Assembly: GCF_030145185.1 (NCBI RefSeq)
Contig: NZ_JAQYWB010000012.1
Span: 1 to 64,000, forward strand
DNA: 64,000 bases
Source: Desulfoluna sp.
Lineage (GTDB): Bacteria > Desulfobacterota > Desulfobacteria > Desulfobacterales > Desulfolunaceae
Reading direction: 5' to 3'
Shown in pieces: positions 38,592 to 48,497 of this stretch (position 1 is its first letter; each line of letters begins with the position of its first letter). The position numbers were made by a program, and so were the translations under genes. The notes beneath the pieces were generated by a model. That model did not search any database. It was given only the letters and a program-made list of their open reading frames with translations, and was not told the DNA's origin.

Positions 38592-38689
38592 AGAGACCTC
38601 CTCAGATAGTCATTTCGAAGTAACCTCATGTAATATTCGTATCACATAGTAATTCCAACTGGTTATGATGTACAGATAAAACAGCCTCA

Positions 38690-39215
38690 CTCACACCGGC
38701 AAGGCAGAGCCTGGCAGAAAGAGAAAAAGCGTTCTTGGTTCTTGGTGCTTGGTTCTTCGTTCGAGGAGTCGCTGCGCTCTGGCAATTATAAAAAAACCGT
38801 GCATACTCCACACCCAGGCAGAGCCTGGGAGCGAGAGAGGGTGTCGCGTTTCACCTGCTGCATCATCTCACAGGTTCTCGTTCCCAAGCTCCGCTTGGGA
38901 ATGCCCTTCGGAGGCTCCGCCTCCACGGTGGATGAGGCGACAACCTGTAAATTAATTCTCACACTTTCGCATCCCAAACCGGCAAGGCAGAGCCTGGGTA
39001 CGAGAGAGGGCGTCGCGCGTCACCTGCTGCATCGTCTCACAGGTTCTCGTTCCTAAGCTCCGCTTGGGAATGCCCTTCGGAGGCTCCGCCTCCATGCTGG
39101 ATGACACGACAACCTATGCATTAATTCACACACCTTCTCCTCCCACACCGGCAAGGCAGAGCCTTGCACACCCCACACCCAGGCGGAGCCTGGGTGCGAG
39201 AGAAAATCGTCGGCC
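38690..39215. repeat. REP cluster B (three units)
   Basis: Three consecutive REP units (CCCAGGCAGAGCCTGGG, CCCAAGCTCCGCTTGGG, GGAGGCTCCGCCTCC, GCAAGGCAGAGCCTTGC). The GTTCTTGGTGCTTGGTTCTTCG tail lies at 38730-38765. It ends in GGTGCGCAAGCGCACCCTAC (about 39240), another small palindromic repeat also found at 51795 and 51970. No gene in 38592-39282. Confidence 0.85.
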
Positions 39216-39282
39216 TTGATGAGCTGTGCGGTATTTCGGCGGTGCGCAAGCGCACCCTACCTCATATCCCCCACACCGGTGA

Positions 39283-40413
39283 TCAGGCGTCACGCGTAGG
39301 GTATGCTTGCGTACCATTGACCGGGAAGCCGATACTCTGCAAAACCATCTCAATCTCACCCGCCCCAAGTCCCTCCTGGGGCCATCGCTCCTGAGGTGCT
39401 TTTACCAGATAGGCTTCTGCCAGCTCAGTCCCAAGCCAGGAGACGGCAAAGGCCGGGTCGTGATGTTTCAGCTGACCGGCATTGCAGGGGGTGAGGAGAT
39501 TTTTCTGAATCAATGCGGCGTAGAGACAACGCTCCGGTTCGACGGTAGACAAGCCCGCCTTTTCGCGCTTATCGCTCAATCCTTTTGGAATCGTCAACCC
39601 CTCGGGATCGAGATCTCCAAAATAGTAAACACCAACGGACCCCAGGGCATCTTCAACAGCCCAAAGCGCTTCGCAGCCAACCTCCAGGCTATTGATCATA
39701 TTGCCCTTGCCGTAGACCACGGCGGCAAAGCGCCCCACCTTTGCATTGGCTCGGCAGCAGCTCCAATAGGTGTTGGCGTTCTCCACCACGAGCAGCGGTT
39801 TCCCCTGATTCTCATCGCCATTTTTTGAAAAGGCTTCATAATGAAGAGGCTCCGGGCAATGGAAGCAGGAGAGATCTACAAGAGAGATACGACCGCCAAA
39901 AAGGGGCTTACGAGCCACGCCCTCAAGGGCCTTTTCATCACCAAAGATCTCAAGGGATCTTTCCCGGTGAGGAATATCGGGGACATTCCCTTGCCGCCCT
40001 TTGAGCCAGGCATTCACTGCGATGGCTTTCTGCATGATCTTTTTATTATGGATGATCTTGGGATCAACCGACACGGGCGTCATGCGAGGCACCCACACGG
40101 TGGATTCTATCCGCGATTTAAGGTCCTCATTTTCACGTAACTTTTTCATCTCTTCTTCGGTGGGACAACGCACAACCTTGGTTGGCCGCCCCGTCTTATC
40201 CCGAGCGACCTTGCTAAAGGCCTTGAGAACCCCTTCGGCCACCAACGATTCCAGAAGCTCATGAAGCCTGCTTGCCGCTCCAAAATCGCTTTCATGGGGC
40301 AACGCCAGCCGGGCAACCGCTTCGAGCTTTTTGACCTCCACTGTTTTTCTCTCTGACGCCAGCAGATGCCTCATCACATCGCGGCGGAGTTGTGTTTCAA
40401 TTTCTTTTCCCAT
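39283..40413 (-). CDS. jetD: JetD, Wadjet nuclease subunit (DUF2220/Toprim-like)
   Basis: A 376-residue JetD-type protein. The N-terminal half is a winged-helix, DUF3322-like arm. The C-terminal half is Toprim-like: Glu211 in VVENANTYW and the DxD of YYFGDLDPEG (267-269) are the metal site. In Wadjet, JetD cuts plasmid DNA that the JetABC SMC motor has wound up. It is the last gene of the locus, 518 bases after jetC, with repeats in the gap. I use ATG 40413 because GGAG sits six bases ahead; ATG 40416 is an alternative, and frames further upstream are REP-derived. The last residues (QAYPTRDA) are encoded by a GGTACGCAAGCATACC repeat, so the native end may have been replaced. Confidence 0.82.
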   Translation of the reverse strand: MGKEIETQLRRDVMRHLLASERKTVEVKKLEAVARLALPHESDFGAASRLHELLESLVAEGVLKAFSKVARDKTGRPTKVVRCPTEEEMKKLRENEDLKSRIESTVWVPRMTPVSVDPKIIHNKKIMQKAIAVNAWLKGRQGNVPDIPHRERSLEIFGDEKALEGVARKPLFGGRISLVDLSCFHCPEPLHYEAFSKNGDENQGKPLLVVENANTYWSCCRANAKVGRFAAVVYGKGNMINSLEVGCEALWAVEDALGSVGVYYFGDLDPEGLTIPKGLSDKREKAGLSTVEPERCLYAALIQKNLLTPCNAGQLKHHDPAFAVSWLGTELAEAYLVKAPQERWPQEGLGAGEIEMVLQSIGFPVNGTQAYPTRDA

Positions 40414-40429
40414 CATTGTCTCCTGCACT

Positions 40430-40925
40430 GGCGGAGGCTGGGTGCGAGAGAGGGTGTCACGCGTCGCGCGTTGTATCGTCGCACCCGACCTCGTTCCTAA
40501 GCTCCGCTTGGGAATGCCCCTCGGAGGCTCCGCCTCCATGGTGGATGACGCGACAACCTGTAAATCAATGCTCACACTTTCGTATCACAAACCAGGAAGG
40601 CAGAGCCTTGCACACACCACACTCAGGCGGAGCCTGGGAGCGAGAAAAAGAACCAGTGAATGATGCCACACACCCATTCTATTCATCCCAACGAGCGTCA
40701 TCTCCCCGCCGGTATCGCGTAAATGCCGCGGCGGAGCACGGCGCGCCCGGGATGGCGTCGTGGCGCCCTCATGGTTTAAGCCTCAGGCGGTTTTGTTTTC
40801 GGGCGCGCCGTCCCACACCCTCGTCTTCCTAAAGTGTCATTACGGTTTGCCCTGAGGAACGAAGGGCAAATCGCAATGGCTAACAGCTTTCGAGGTGGCT
40901 CACCTCGCCGCCGGAGGCTGCTTTT
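40430..40925. repeat. REP unit and composite repeats in the jetC-jetD gap
   Basis: One REP unit lies at about 40430-40640. A copy of the CGCCACACAC-type module follows (ACACACCCATTCT...GCGGAGCACGGCGCGCCCGG, 40660-40751), then a GGGCGCGCCG end at 40799-40808. The 34-bp hairpin repeat in reverse orientation (40886-40919) abuts the jetC stop. No gene is present. Confidence 0.8.
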
Positions 40926-40931
40926 CTGCCC

Positions 40932-43900
40932 TTAATTATCCACCGCCTCCACGTTCTGCTCCACCACTTCCAGGCAGGTATAATGGGTGTTGTCGATGCG
41001 CAGGCGCCGATCGCTTTTCCGAATGGCGACGCGGTGTTCAAAGAGGCCCAGGGATTCCCGGTCATTGATGCCGGTGAAATAAACACATTGAATGCCCATG
41101 GCTTCGGCCACTTTAAGCTGGGCGTCGAGGAAATCAGAACGGTTGCAGACGCCTAAGGGGTTATCGGCAATCAGAAAGGCCGGGATAAGATCTTCTTTTT
41201 TATTTCGTCTTCTCTGGCGCATGGAGGTGAGAAGGGAATAGAGAAGAACGGCTGTGGTGAGTGCTTCTCCGCCGGAGCCCAGGTCTTTGCCCACCTGCTC
41301 GTAGTGGCGGCCGCTGTCATCACATTTAAGGAGGCGCACGCCAAAGTGGGCTTTGCCGGAGGCGGCACGCAGAAGCCGATAGAGAAGCTCAGCCCCCAGA
41401 ACGTTGCCTGCCTTGGGGTTTACTTCGGGCATGCGACCCTGGGCGATGAGTTCATGCAGCCAATGGTCCAGGGTGGACCGAAAAATCTCGTCATGGCGCA
41501 TGAACTCCAGGCGGGATCCGCTTTTCAGGATCGCGTTGCCCCCATAGATATAGACCTCCTCGGGCATGGTCACCTTGGTTGCGGCCTGAAGCTTCTGGTG
41601 GCACTCTTTGGCATGCTCCAACATCTTATCAATCAGACTTTTCACAAACTTCTCGGAGCGGGCCAGATCGCTTTCAATATTTTTGGCGAGGTGATTGCAC
41701 TGATCGATAAAATCAGCACTTTGGTTCCCTAACGTCTCGGCATCATGACGCCGCAGCGCGTCCACAATGGTGGGAAGGCGCTGTTGGAGCATCTCATCAC
41801 GCAATTCGGTCTGAAGCCGATCAAAGGCACTGCCCATGGTACGGCGATGCGTGTTCACATCACTGTCTGCCTTGGCGGCCTCTGCCAGGCACTCATCAAC
41901 CAGGGTCAAAAAAGAACCCGTGGGGGCGGTCCCTTCAAATCCCACCAGATCCGGCCACCCGAGACGCGGGGAGATCTCATCCCAGAGCGGCTCATGGAGT
42001 TTCACCTGGGCTGTACCCACGGCAAGGTCTCTGGCCCAGGCGGCCATGGCGTCAAGCTGGGCTTTCAACTCGGGAATTTTCGCATCCAGGCGCTCCACCA
42101 TCTCACGAAGCTGGCTCACCTCCAGGGTGAAACCATCCAGCAGGGCAGAGGCCTCTCGGGATGCCAGATCATCTTCTGTCACGGTGGGCTGAACGCCTCG
42201 CTTAATCAGGAGTTTTAACCTCTCCTGATGATTTTCAAGCTTGCGGTAGCCTTCGTCTAATTTTGCGGAAAAACGTCCTTTATTCTCCATGGCGTCTTCG
42301 ATACTTGCCAGGAGTTCGGCGCTGCGATCGTCTCTTTCGCCCTTGCCCTTCCGCGACAGGCTGAGGGCCTGGCTCACATCAAAGGCGGTCTCCTTCCGAC
42401 AGCGTTCCAGCTCATTTGCCACCTTCTGGAGTTCGTTGCGCTGCCGCTGAAGGGTCTCGGTCAGGGTGGCGATCCCCAACTCCCCGGCCATCTGACGCTC
42501 CAGGGAGCAGGCTTCATGGTAAAGGGATTCCAGGCTCTCCAGATCATAGGTAAGAGCCTCTTCGCGTTTTGCCTCTTCAAGAGGCGTCTCACCGGAGAGG
42601 GGAATATGACCGCCTTTTTCATCCAGAGATTTAAGCTCCGATCGTTTTTCGGCCAGGGCTTCCAAGAGCGCCTGGGCCTCACCATCAAACGCCTGGAGCC
42701 TCTCGGCCATCTCGGCCAGGGTCCGGGTTAAGGTAAGCGCTTCCTGCTCTTTGGCCTGATGCGCCTCGCGCCATGTGGCAAGGGCGCCATACTGCCCCAG
42801 CCACCCGGTCACCTGCTTCAACTGCTCAACAAAGCGCCCCCTCGTCTCCACCAGGGTGCTCAATTCTTTTTCCAGCGGTTCCTGGCATCCATGCAGTCGG
42901 GTTCGCTCTGCCGACATCTTTGCCTTTTCTTCCTCAAGGCGGGCCACCTGCTCCCGGCTCTCCTCCCCTCGTCGGGATAAAGCCTCCACGGCCGATGGAT
43001 CCGGGTAGAGGCGCTGGTAATCTGCAAGGGAACGCTGCACCCCTTCAAGCACTTTCAAGCGTTGCCCCACCTGTTCTGCCACCTCAACCCGCTGAAGGAT
43101 CTCTGCGTTCACCGTCTCCAATCGCCTGGCAAGGTGCTCTGCGCTGTAGACCGACGGATCATCCGGTGCGATGACGTGGGGAACCCTCACCTCGACCTCA
43201 CTCAGCTCACACGGAGTGGAGATCACCACCGGACGGCACAGCCACTCCGGAACGGCCAGGGCCAGCACCTTTTCAATCACCGCGTCCGAGGCGGCCATAA
43301 GACCGGTAAATCGCCCGGGATCTTTGTTCAAATAAGCAGCAAGGGTCGATGGATCCTCATGCAGGGCCGTGAGGTATTCCGGAAATATTTTAAGCTCTGA
43401 GCGCGTCACCCCCAGCTCCAGATAGTGCTCCAGAAGCCTTCGCGTCTCTTCATCCACGGCAAGGGTCCCCATGGATTCCAGTCGATCTCGTTCCGCTTCA
43501 AGGCCCATCAGGGCCATGGCCCCTGCATGGACCTTCTCACCTTGACGCGAGACCGCTTCCCGAACCCGGGTCCCGAGATCGAGATGGGTGGGATCAAAAT
43601 CCATGGCACCGGCCAGGGTTGCCAGGTCGGGGTCTGCCTGAAGCGTTTTTCTCGCCTCGGCCTCGGCCTGCACCTCACGCCCGGCCTGTTCACAGGCCAT
43701 CTCGCCTTTAATCAGCAGGCGCTGATGTCCCTGGGCCTGCGTTTCAAGGGCATCAAGGGAGCCTTTCAGCTCGTTGAGTTGAGCCAAGGCGGCGTCTTTG
43801 CGGGAGACCATCTCAGCCAGACTTTCATTCAAGCGCGTTTTGGCCTCTACCGGGGTCTCCTGCCCCTCCAGCCCCAGGGACCGAAGCGCCTCCTCGCCGT

Positions 43901-45311
43901 TATCGATCATCGTGGCATGGCGCGTAATCTCGGTGCGAACGCCCTTCAGTGTCTCCTCCAGCGTCTGGGCCTCTTCCCGCCCCCGGACCTGCGCGGCCGA
44001 AAGAACCCGTTTCTGCTCCTCAAGGGTCGTTAACTGCAGACGCCGGACTCGTTGCTCCTCTTCAAGGCGCACATGATACTGGGCAGCCCGCAGCTCAATC
44101 TGTTCACGGATGGGGATAAGCTCGGCCCCCTTGGTGGAGAGCACCTTCTCTCCGTCTTTGATCTCCGCCTCGGTTTTGCGCTTCACCGCCATAAACTCGG
44201 CAGCCTTCAACGCGGCCTGCTCTGCCTTCCCGCGTTCCAGGAGAATAGCGTTTTCTTCGACCCGCTGCTGGCAGGCCTTCACCTCGTCGCCCATCACCCG
44301 GGCCTCGACCTGCAGGATATTCGCCTTGACCAGATCCTGACTGCGCAGTGTCTTTGCCTTGTCGTTGTGCGTCGCCTCCAGGGCGGCCTCGGCTTCGGCC
44401 ACTTTTTTCCTGTTGGCCCTGCCGGAAAGCAGAAGCAGATGGTGGGCCTCACCCAGATGACGCTGGACCTCCTTGACCTTGTCCCGTGCGCTGCGCCACT
44501 TTCCCCCCATGGTATCAAAGGAGGCGATGCGCTCCTTTAAGGACCAGAGGCTCTTGAGCTGCGCTTTTTTTTCAGGCCGACTCGCCATCTTCTCCATGGA
44601 TTGCTCCACGGCCGATCGAAGGCCCACGGCCTCGTCCATGTCCGTGACGCAGCCCAGAAAGAAGCTCATAAACTCCTCTTCGGTCTTGAACTTAAAGGCG
44701 TCTTTAATCCCCCCTTCGGTCCGGGCGAAATCGACCTGACGGTCCATGAGCCAGGGGTCTAACCCCATAAGCGTCAAAAGCCCCTCCCACTCTACCTGGG
44801 AGGAGGTGCTGTCCACATGGGGGGCGATAAAATCCCGCACCGCCTTGCGCGATTCGTCGCCATTGACCAGCCCCTCCCACCGCTTTCGCAGGGTGTCGAA
44901 GAATGCATGGTCATGGGCTCTAAAAAACAAGCGTTCCACCTTCCCGGCGTCATGCTTGTCCCGCATCATCAGCTGCCCCACCACCACCCGATCTTCAGGC
45001 TCGGCCTCGAACAGGGTGGGTTCCAGGGTCGTTACCAGCTCCAGCATCACCACGGCGGGCCGTCCCGGAATCAAATACTGCTCAAGGGTTTTGTCTCCGC
45101 CGGACTGAAGATGCTGGACAAATCGTCGCTTGGCCGGGCTGAAGACACTTAGCAGAAAAGAGAGGAGCGTGGTTTTGCAGGAGCCGTTGGGAGCAAAAAG
45201 CACCCCATGATCGGCCCGTTCGCCCTCTTTGCAGATGGGAAAATAGCCGTTTTGGATAATGTTCTCACCGGCGACCACATCACTGATAAAAAATCTACTG
45301 AGTCGATACAT
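40932..45311 (-). CDS. jetC: JetC, SMC/MukB-like ATPase of Wadjet system
   Basis: A 1459-residue SMC-type protein. The N-terminal ATPase half has a Walker A-like loop APNGSCKTT with Lys46. Long coiled coils (rich in Glu, Ala, Leu, Arg, roughly 270-620 and 780-1150) flank a hinge region. The C-terminal half has the ABC signature LGSGGEALTT (GGE at 1347-1349) and a Walker B-like stretch PAFLIADNPLG (Asp1383). Two positions are unusual: Cys45 replaces Gly before the Walker A Lys, and Asn1384 follows the Walker B Asp where SMC proteins have the catalytic Glu. It is much longer than MksB and close to MukB in size. It follows jetB by three bases. It loads DNA loops that JetD cuts (known for the family). 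Confidence 0.85.
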   Translation of the reverse strand: MYRLSRFFISDVVAGENIIQNGYFPICKEGERADHGVLFAPNGSCKTTLLSFLLSVFSPAKRRFVQHLQSGGDKTLEQYLIPGRPAVVMLELVTTLEPTLFEAEPEDRVVVGQLMMRDKHDAGKVERLFFRAHDHAFFDTLRKRWEGLVNGDESRKAVRDFIAPHVDSTSSQVEWEGLLTLMGLDPWLMDRQVDFARTEGGIKDAFKFKTEEEFMSFFLGCVTDMDEAVGLRSAVEQSMEKMASRPEKKAQLKSLWSLKERIASFDTMGGKWRSARDKVKEVQRHLGEAHHLLLLSGRANRKKVAEAEAALEATHNDKAKTLRSQDLVKANILQVEARVMGDEVKACQQRVEENAILLERGKAEQAALKAAEFMAVKRKTEAEIKDGEKVLSTKGAELIPIREQIELRAAQYHVRLEEEQRVRRLQLTTLEEQKRVLSAAQVRGREEAQTLEETLKGVRTEITRHATMIDNGEEALRSLGLEGQETPVEAKTRLNESLAEMVSRKDAALAQLNELKGSLDALETQAQGHQRLLIKGEMACEQAGREVQAEAEARKTLQADPDLATLAGAMDFDPTHLDLGTRVREAVSRQGEKVHAGAMALMGLEAERDRLESMGTLAVDEETRRLLEHYLELGVTRSELKIFPEYLTALHEDPSTLAAYLNKDPGRFTGLMAASDAVIEKVLALAVPEWLCRPVVISTPCELSEVEVRVPHVIAPDDPSVYSAEHLARRLETVNAEILQRVEVAEQVGQRLKVLEGVQRSLADYQRLYPDPSAVEALSRRGEESREQVARLEEEKAKMSAERTRLHGCQEPLEKELSTLVETRGRFVEQLKQVTGWLGQYGALATWREAHQAKEQEALTLTRTLAEMAERLQAFDGEAQALLEALAEKRSELKSLDEKGGHIPLSGETPLEEAKREEALTYDLESLESLYHEACSLERQMAGELGIATLTETLQRQRNELQKVANELERCRKETAFDVSQALSLSRKGKGERDDRSAELLASIEDAMENKGRFSAKLDEGYRKLENHQERLKLLIKRGVQPTVTEDDLASREASALLDGFTLEVSQLREMVERLDAKIPELKAQLDAMAAWARDLAVGTAQVKLHEPLWDEISPRLGWPDLVGFEGTAPTGSFLTLVDECLAEAAKADSDVNTHRRTMGSAFDRLQTELRDEMLQQRLPTIVDALRRHDAETLGNQSADFIDQCNHLAKNIESDLARSEKFVKSLIDKMLEHAKECHQKLQAATKVTMPEEVYIYGGNAILKSGSRLEFMRHDEIFRSTLDHWLHELIAQGRMPEVNPKAGNVLGAELLYRLLRAASGKAHFGVRLLKCDDSGRHYEQVGKDLGSGGEALTTAVLLYSLLTSMRQRRRNKKEDLIPAFLIADNPLGVCNRSDFLDAQLKVAEAMGIQCVYFTGINDRESLGLFEHRVAIRKSDRRLRIDNTHYTCLEVVEQNVEAVDN

Positions 45312-45314
45312 CGT

Positions 45315-46079
45315 TTACGCCTCCCCCTCTTCTGCGACGGGCTCATCGCTGTAGCTTGACACCACATCTCGAAACGCATGAAAGGCGTACACCGTGGCCA
45401 GCTTCATGGCGGTCTGATAGGTGGGGGTGGGACGGTACTCCCACTCCCCTTCGTGTTCTTCAAATTTCAACAGATACCCAGTCTCCACGATATGATCCAA
45501 GACCCGAATGATCATCTCCACCCAGCTGTGTCCCCCGCCCACCCTCTTGCTGTCCGGGTTGGCCTCGGGCAATTCACGAAACCGCTGGGCGGCGGTCCGT
45601 ACCTGGGGATGCACAATGTCATCATCGGCGGGCAGATCCTTCTCAACGCAGACAAACCGGCGTAAAATCTCCACCACATCCTCCACCATCACCACCCCCA
45701 GATCCTCTACGGGTGCGTCCAGATCAGCCTCGGTGGGAAAAAAAGCGGTGGCTATGGCGCAATGCACGCAAAGCAGCTCAGCCGCTTTCAGCTCGTTACG
45801 AGCCAGAAGCTTGCCGTACTCGGTCAGGGTCGGGGCAAACAGGCTCCCTGAATGACGGGCGGCAAGCCGCAACCCGCTCTCCTCTACTTCTAAAAGGTGA
45901 AGATCCATGGCCTTAAGCCCCTCGATCACCATCAATTGAAAGGACTCTTCAGCCTGAAACCTCTGGATCAACTCCGTGGCTTCACGCTGGTGCTGGCTCA
46001 CAAGGCTCTTTCGCCCATTGCTGTGCGCCACACCCAGATAAATAAGCCGATTCACCTGATAAATATCGTCCATGTCCAT
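45315..46079 (-). CDS. jetB: JetB, MukE-like subunit of Wadjet system
   Basis: A 254-residue protein with the layout of MukE/JetB: winged-helix-like parts and a DIVETGYLLKFE stretch near the C-terminus. In SMC complexes of this type JetB binds the JetA kleisin and the SMC heads. I assign it mainly from position and size between jetA and jetC, since JetB sequences vary a lot. GAGG precedes the ATG. The 335 bases upstream hold a 34-bp repeat (46145) and a partial inverted one (46390), with no gene. Confidence 0.75.
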   Translation of the reverse strand: MDMDDIYQVNRLIYLGVAHSNGRKSLVSQHQREATELIQRFQAEESFQLMVIEGLKAMDLHLLEVEESGLRLAARHSGSLFAPTLTEYGKLLARNELKAAELLCVHCAIATAFFPTEADLDAPVEDLGVVMVEDVVEILRRFVCVEKDLPADDDIVHPQVRTAAQRFRELPEANPDSKRVGGGHSWVEMIIRVLDHIVETGYLLKFEEHEGEWEYRPTPTYQTAMKLATVYAFHAFRDVVSSYSDEPVAEEGEA

Positions 46080-46144
46080 ATCATCGCCCTCTTTAAAACA
46101 TTGAGCTGAATTTTATTTAAAACGCCAGTTAGGGCCAAAAGCGT

Positions 46145-46180
46145 GCCTCCGGCGGCAAGGTGAGCCACCTTGAAAGCAGG
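46145..46180. repeat. 34-bp repeat between jetA and jetB
   Basis: CCTCCGGCGGCAAGGTGAGC with the usual AAGGTG/CACCTT hairpin. A related inverted fragment (GAGGTGGCTCACCTCG) is at 46398-46413, next to the jetA stop. Confidence 0.8.
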
Positions 46181-46414
46181 TAGCAAGTGCCATTTATCCC
46201 TCGTACCTCGGGCCAAATGGCACTCGCATTTTATTGATATCGGCCTGGGTCGTCGTTTAAACCGCGACCTTAAAAAAGCCAGAAAAATACGAGCCGAAAC
46301 GGATCAAGGTCCCGGTATCGTTCACCACGGGCGCAGCCCGTCAGCGAATGGGATCGACCTGAGGAACGAGGGTCGGAGCATTCGCGACCCTGCTTTCGAG
46401 GTGGCTCACCTCGC

Positions 46415-47977
46415 TCACCTCGCTGTCCCCACCTTCCGGTAGGGAACCAGGGTCAGGTTGTGTCCCCTGTAGCGCCTTCCACCGGGCAGGTCCATGGTGA
46501 AACTCTGGCCGGGATCGACCAGAAGCACCTGGACACCAAACCGCTCTGCAATACGCGGATCCACCAGGCACTGGAACACGCCCATGGCGATGGCCACGGG
46601 GAGAAGCGTCGCCTCCTCAGCCCCTTTCGCTGCCTCCGTAAACAACTCGGACAGCTGTACCACCCCATCTTTGTGCACGGAGGTGCCAAGACGCTCAAAA
46701 GCGCAGGCCATGAGTTCGTCCGTGAGCTCCGACTGATAGGTCTCGATGGGAACCCCATCGATCTCTTGAACAGCCTGACCCTTTCCCCCTTCGGGGTTTT
46801 GTCGATCCAGGGCCCGCTCGATGGCATCGATAATGGAGGCCGGATCAAAAAGCAGAGGCCGGACAGGCGGATCAAAACGGGAGATAAACTCACGGCCGAG
46901 CTGCGCGGCGTCCTCTTCGCCCATACCACAGACTCGCTTCAGGATCTCTTCAGGCGGTGGAATCACACCCAGGGAAGAGCGCCGAAACAGCTTATGGCTG
47001 TTGGCATGGTAATCATCGGGGAGGCGTTGCAGCTCTCCCACGAGCTCCATCTGGCGTCCGTTCAAGGTCTTCAGCTGGGCACCCAGGTGCAGAAGCTTGG
47101 CCTCCAGATCCTCATCTTCGGTCTCTTGAAGATTCTCCGAAACAAGATGCTGAAGCCGGTGGCTCTCCTGTTGAATCTGAAGGGCCTGGTGGGTCCCTTC
47201 GTCGGCCATGTCGTTGAGCCGTTCAAAATCCACCGCCTGGATATTTCTCTGGATGGACCTTCGCGTGTTGCGAATGTCGTGGGATTTTCTCAGGCACTGC
47301 TTCTGATTCTGCTCGGCAACGGCGATGGCGTCGTCCACGTTGCCCCGCTCAATGAACATCTTGATCCTCAGGTTGCCGATGGCCGTGGCATCCAGGGCGC
47401 TGGTTTCGTGGAGGCCGAAATAAGCGGCATATCCCTCGTCGGTCAAGGTAAAAAGGGTGGTCTTGCCCTGCCCGGTATACACGGCCTTGACCAACCAGAA
47501 TTTCCGGGTTTCAAACTGCTGCTTTGCGCCGTCGAAATAAGGGTACTCGAAAGGGAGATAGCGGTTGCTTCGATTGATCAGGTGATCAAAAATCTTATTC
47601 AGCACCTCATAAAGATCGGCTTCCGAAGGATCAATCCCGCTGGCTTTCCCCTGTGTTTCCACGGCAGGAAACACCTTTTCAAGGACCTCTGTACGGCTGG
47701 CACCCACATGGTATTCGGAGAGTTCCGAGACGGAATCCAGAATCGCAAAGGCAATCCACATAAGATCAAGGACATCCCAGGCCCGGTTTTTATCCTCGTC
47801 GGATCGAAACCGCCGCATCTCCAATTCATAAATGGGCCGCATGATCAACCCGGAATGGACCACCCGCGTCACATCGGTCGCCTGGCTCCGAAAGCCTTCC
47901 GGCATCCGGGAAGACTCGGGAACCGGTTCCGGTGTCAGGGTTTTATCCATATGTTCAAACAACACCTCTGTTGTCAT
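46415..47977 (-). CDS. jetA: JetA, MukF-like kleisin of Wadjet system
   Basis: A 520-residue protein with an N-terminal winged-helix region (about 40-190), a helical middle rich in Gln, Leu, Arg and Glu (about 200-330) and a smaller C-terminal domain, as in MukF/JetA. It is the first gene of the locus, preceded by GGAG. JetA links the two JetC heads. The Wadjet subtype is not clear from the sequence: JetA is not of the DUF3375 type as far as I can judge. The upstream 47978-48497 is AT-rich near the gene and may carry the promoter. Confidence 0.75.
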   Translation of the reverse strand: MTTEVLFEHMDKTLTPEPVPESSRMPEGFRSQATDVTRVVHSGLIMRPIYELEMRRFRSDEDKNRAWDVLDLMWIAFAILDSVSELSEYHVGASRTEVLEKVFPAVETQGKASGIDPSEADLYEVLNKIFDHLINRSNRYLPFEYPYFDGAKQQFETRKFWLVKAVYTGQGKTTLFTLTDEGYAAYFGLHETSALDATAIGNLRIKMFIERGNVDDAIAVAEQNQKQCLRKSHDIRNTRRSIQRNIQAVDFERLNDMADEGTHQALQIQQESHRLQHLVSENLQETEDEDLEAKLLHLGAQLKTLNGRQMELVGELQRLPDDYHANSHKLFRRSSLGVIPPPEEILKRVCGMGEEDAAQLGREFISRFDPPVRPLLFDPASIIDAIERALDRQNPEGGKGQAVQEIDGVPIETYQSELTDELMACAFERLGTSVHKDGVVQLSELFTEAAKGAEEATLLPVAIAMGVFQCLVDPRIAERFGVQVLLVDPGQSFTMDLPGGRRYRGHNLTLVPYRKVGTAR

Positions 47978-48497
47978 GTGTCACTCCAAGGTCCATGGAT
48001 CCATTAAAGATTTTTTTTAACACATAAAATATCGTTCAACACGCCGCACAAAAAGCCATGAGAATCAGTAAAAACAGACGGCACCCCGCCATCTCTCCGC
48101 TGCCATTCATCAAACGCCTTGCGAGGCCATCAAAAATAACACAAAAAGGACCCTTATCGGGACTTTTTTAAGGGGGCTGTTTTTTTTAGAGGAATCTTAA
48201 GATCAGGGGCAGATCGGGACGGCATCGTGCGCACATGCCCCCGGCCCACAAAAATGATCCACAGGGGAAAAACCTCTTTTTAATGGATCTCGAAACACGG
48301 TTGTTGCCGGAATCAAACAGCCATAGTATTCTTTCCCAGACGTTTCATACCGCCCTCCCTCGGTCAAGAACGCTTTGTTCTCCGGGCCTGGGATATGAAC
48401 ATTTTATTTGGCTTCATAGACGACTCAAACACCCCTGAGGCGAAGCACCTTGGGCGTTCATCGTCATTGATTGATCTTTTTTGGAGGGCTCCACCTT
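47978..48497. other. Divergent spacer between jetA and the SWIM gene
   Basis: 520 bases without a gene. The part next to jetA is AT-rich, and CCTTATCGGGACTTTTTTAAGG (about 48151-48172) could form a small hairpin. I cannot place a sure promoter. Confidence 0.4.

Noticed and set aside
46460-48007. Long open frame antisense to jetA (and similar ones antisense to hom and the transketolase genes)
   Set aside because: They mirror conserved genes on the other strand, lack ribosome sites and have no family motifs; they follow from high GC at third codon positions.
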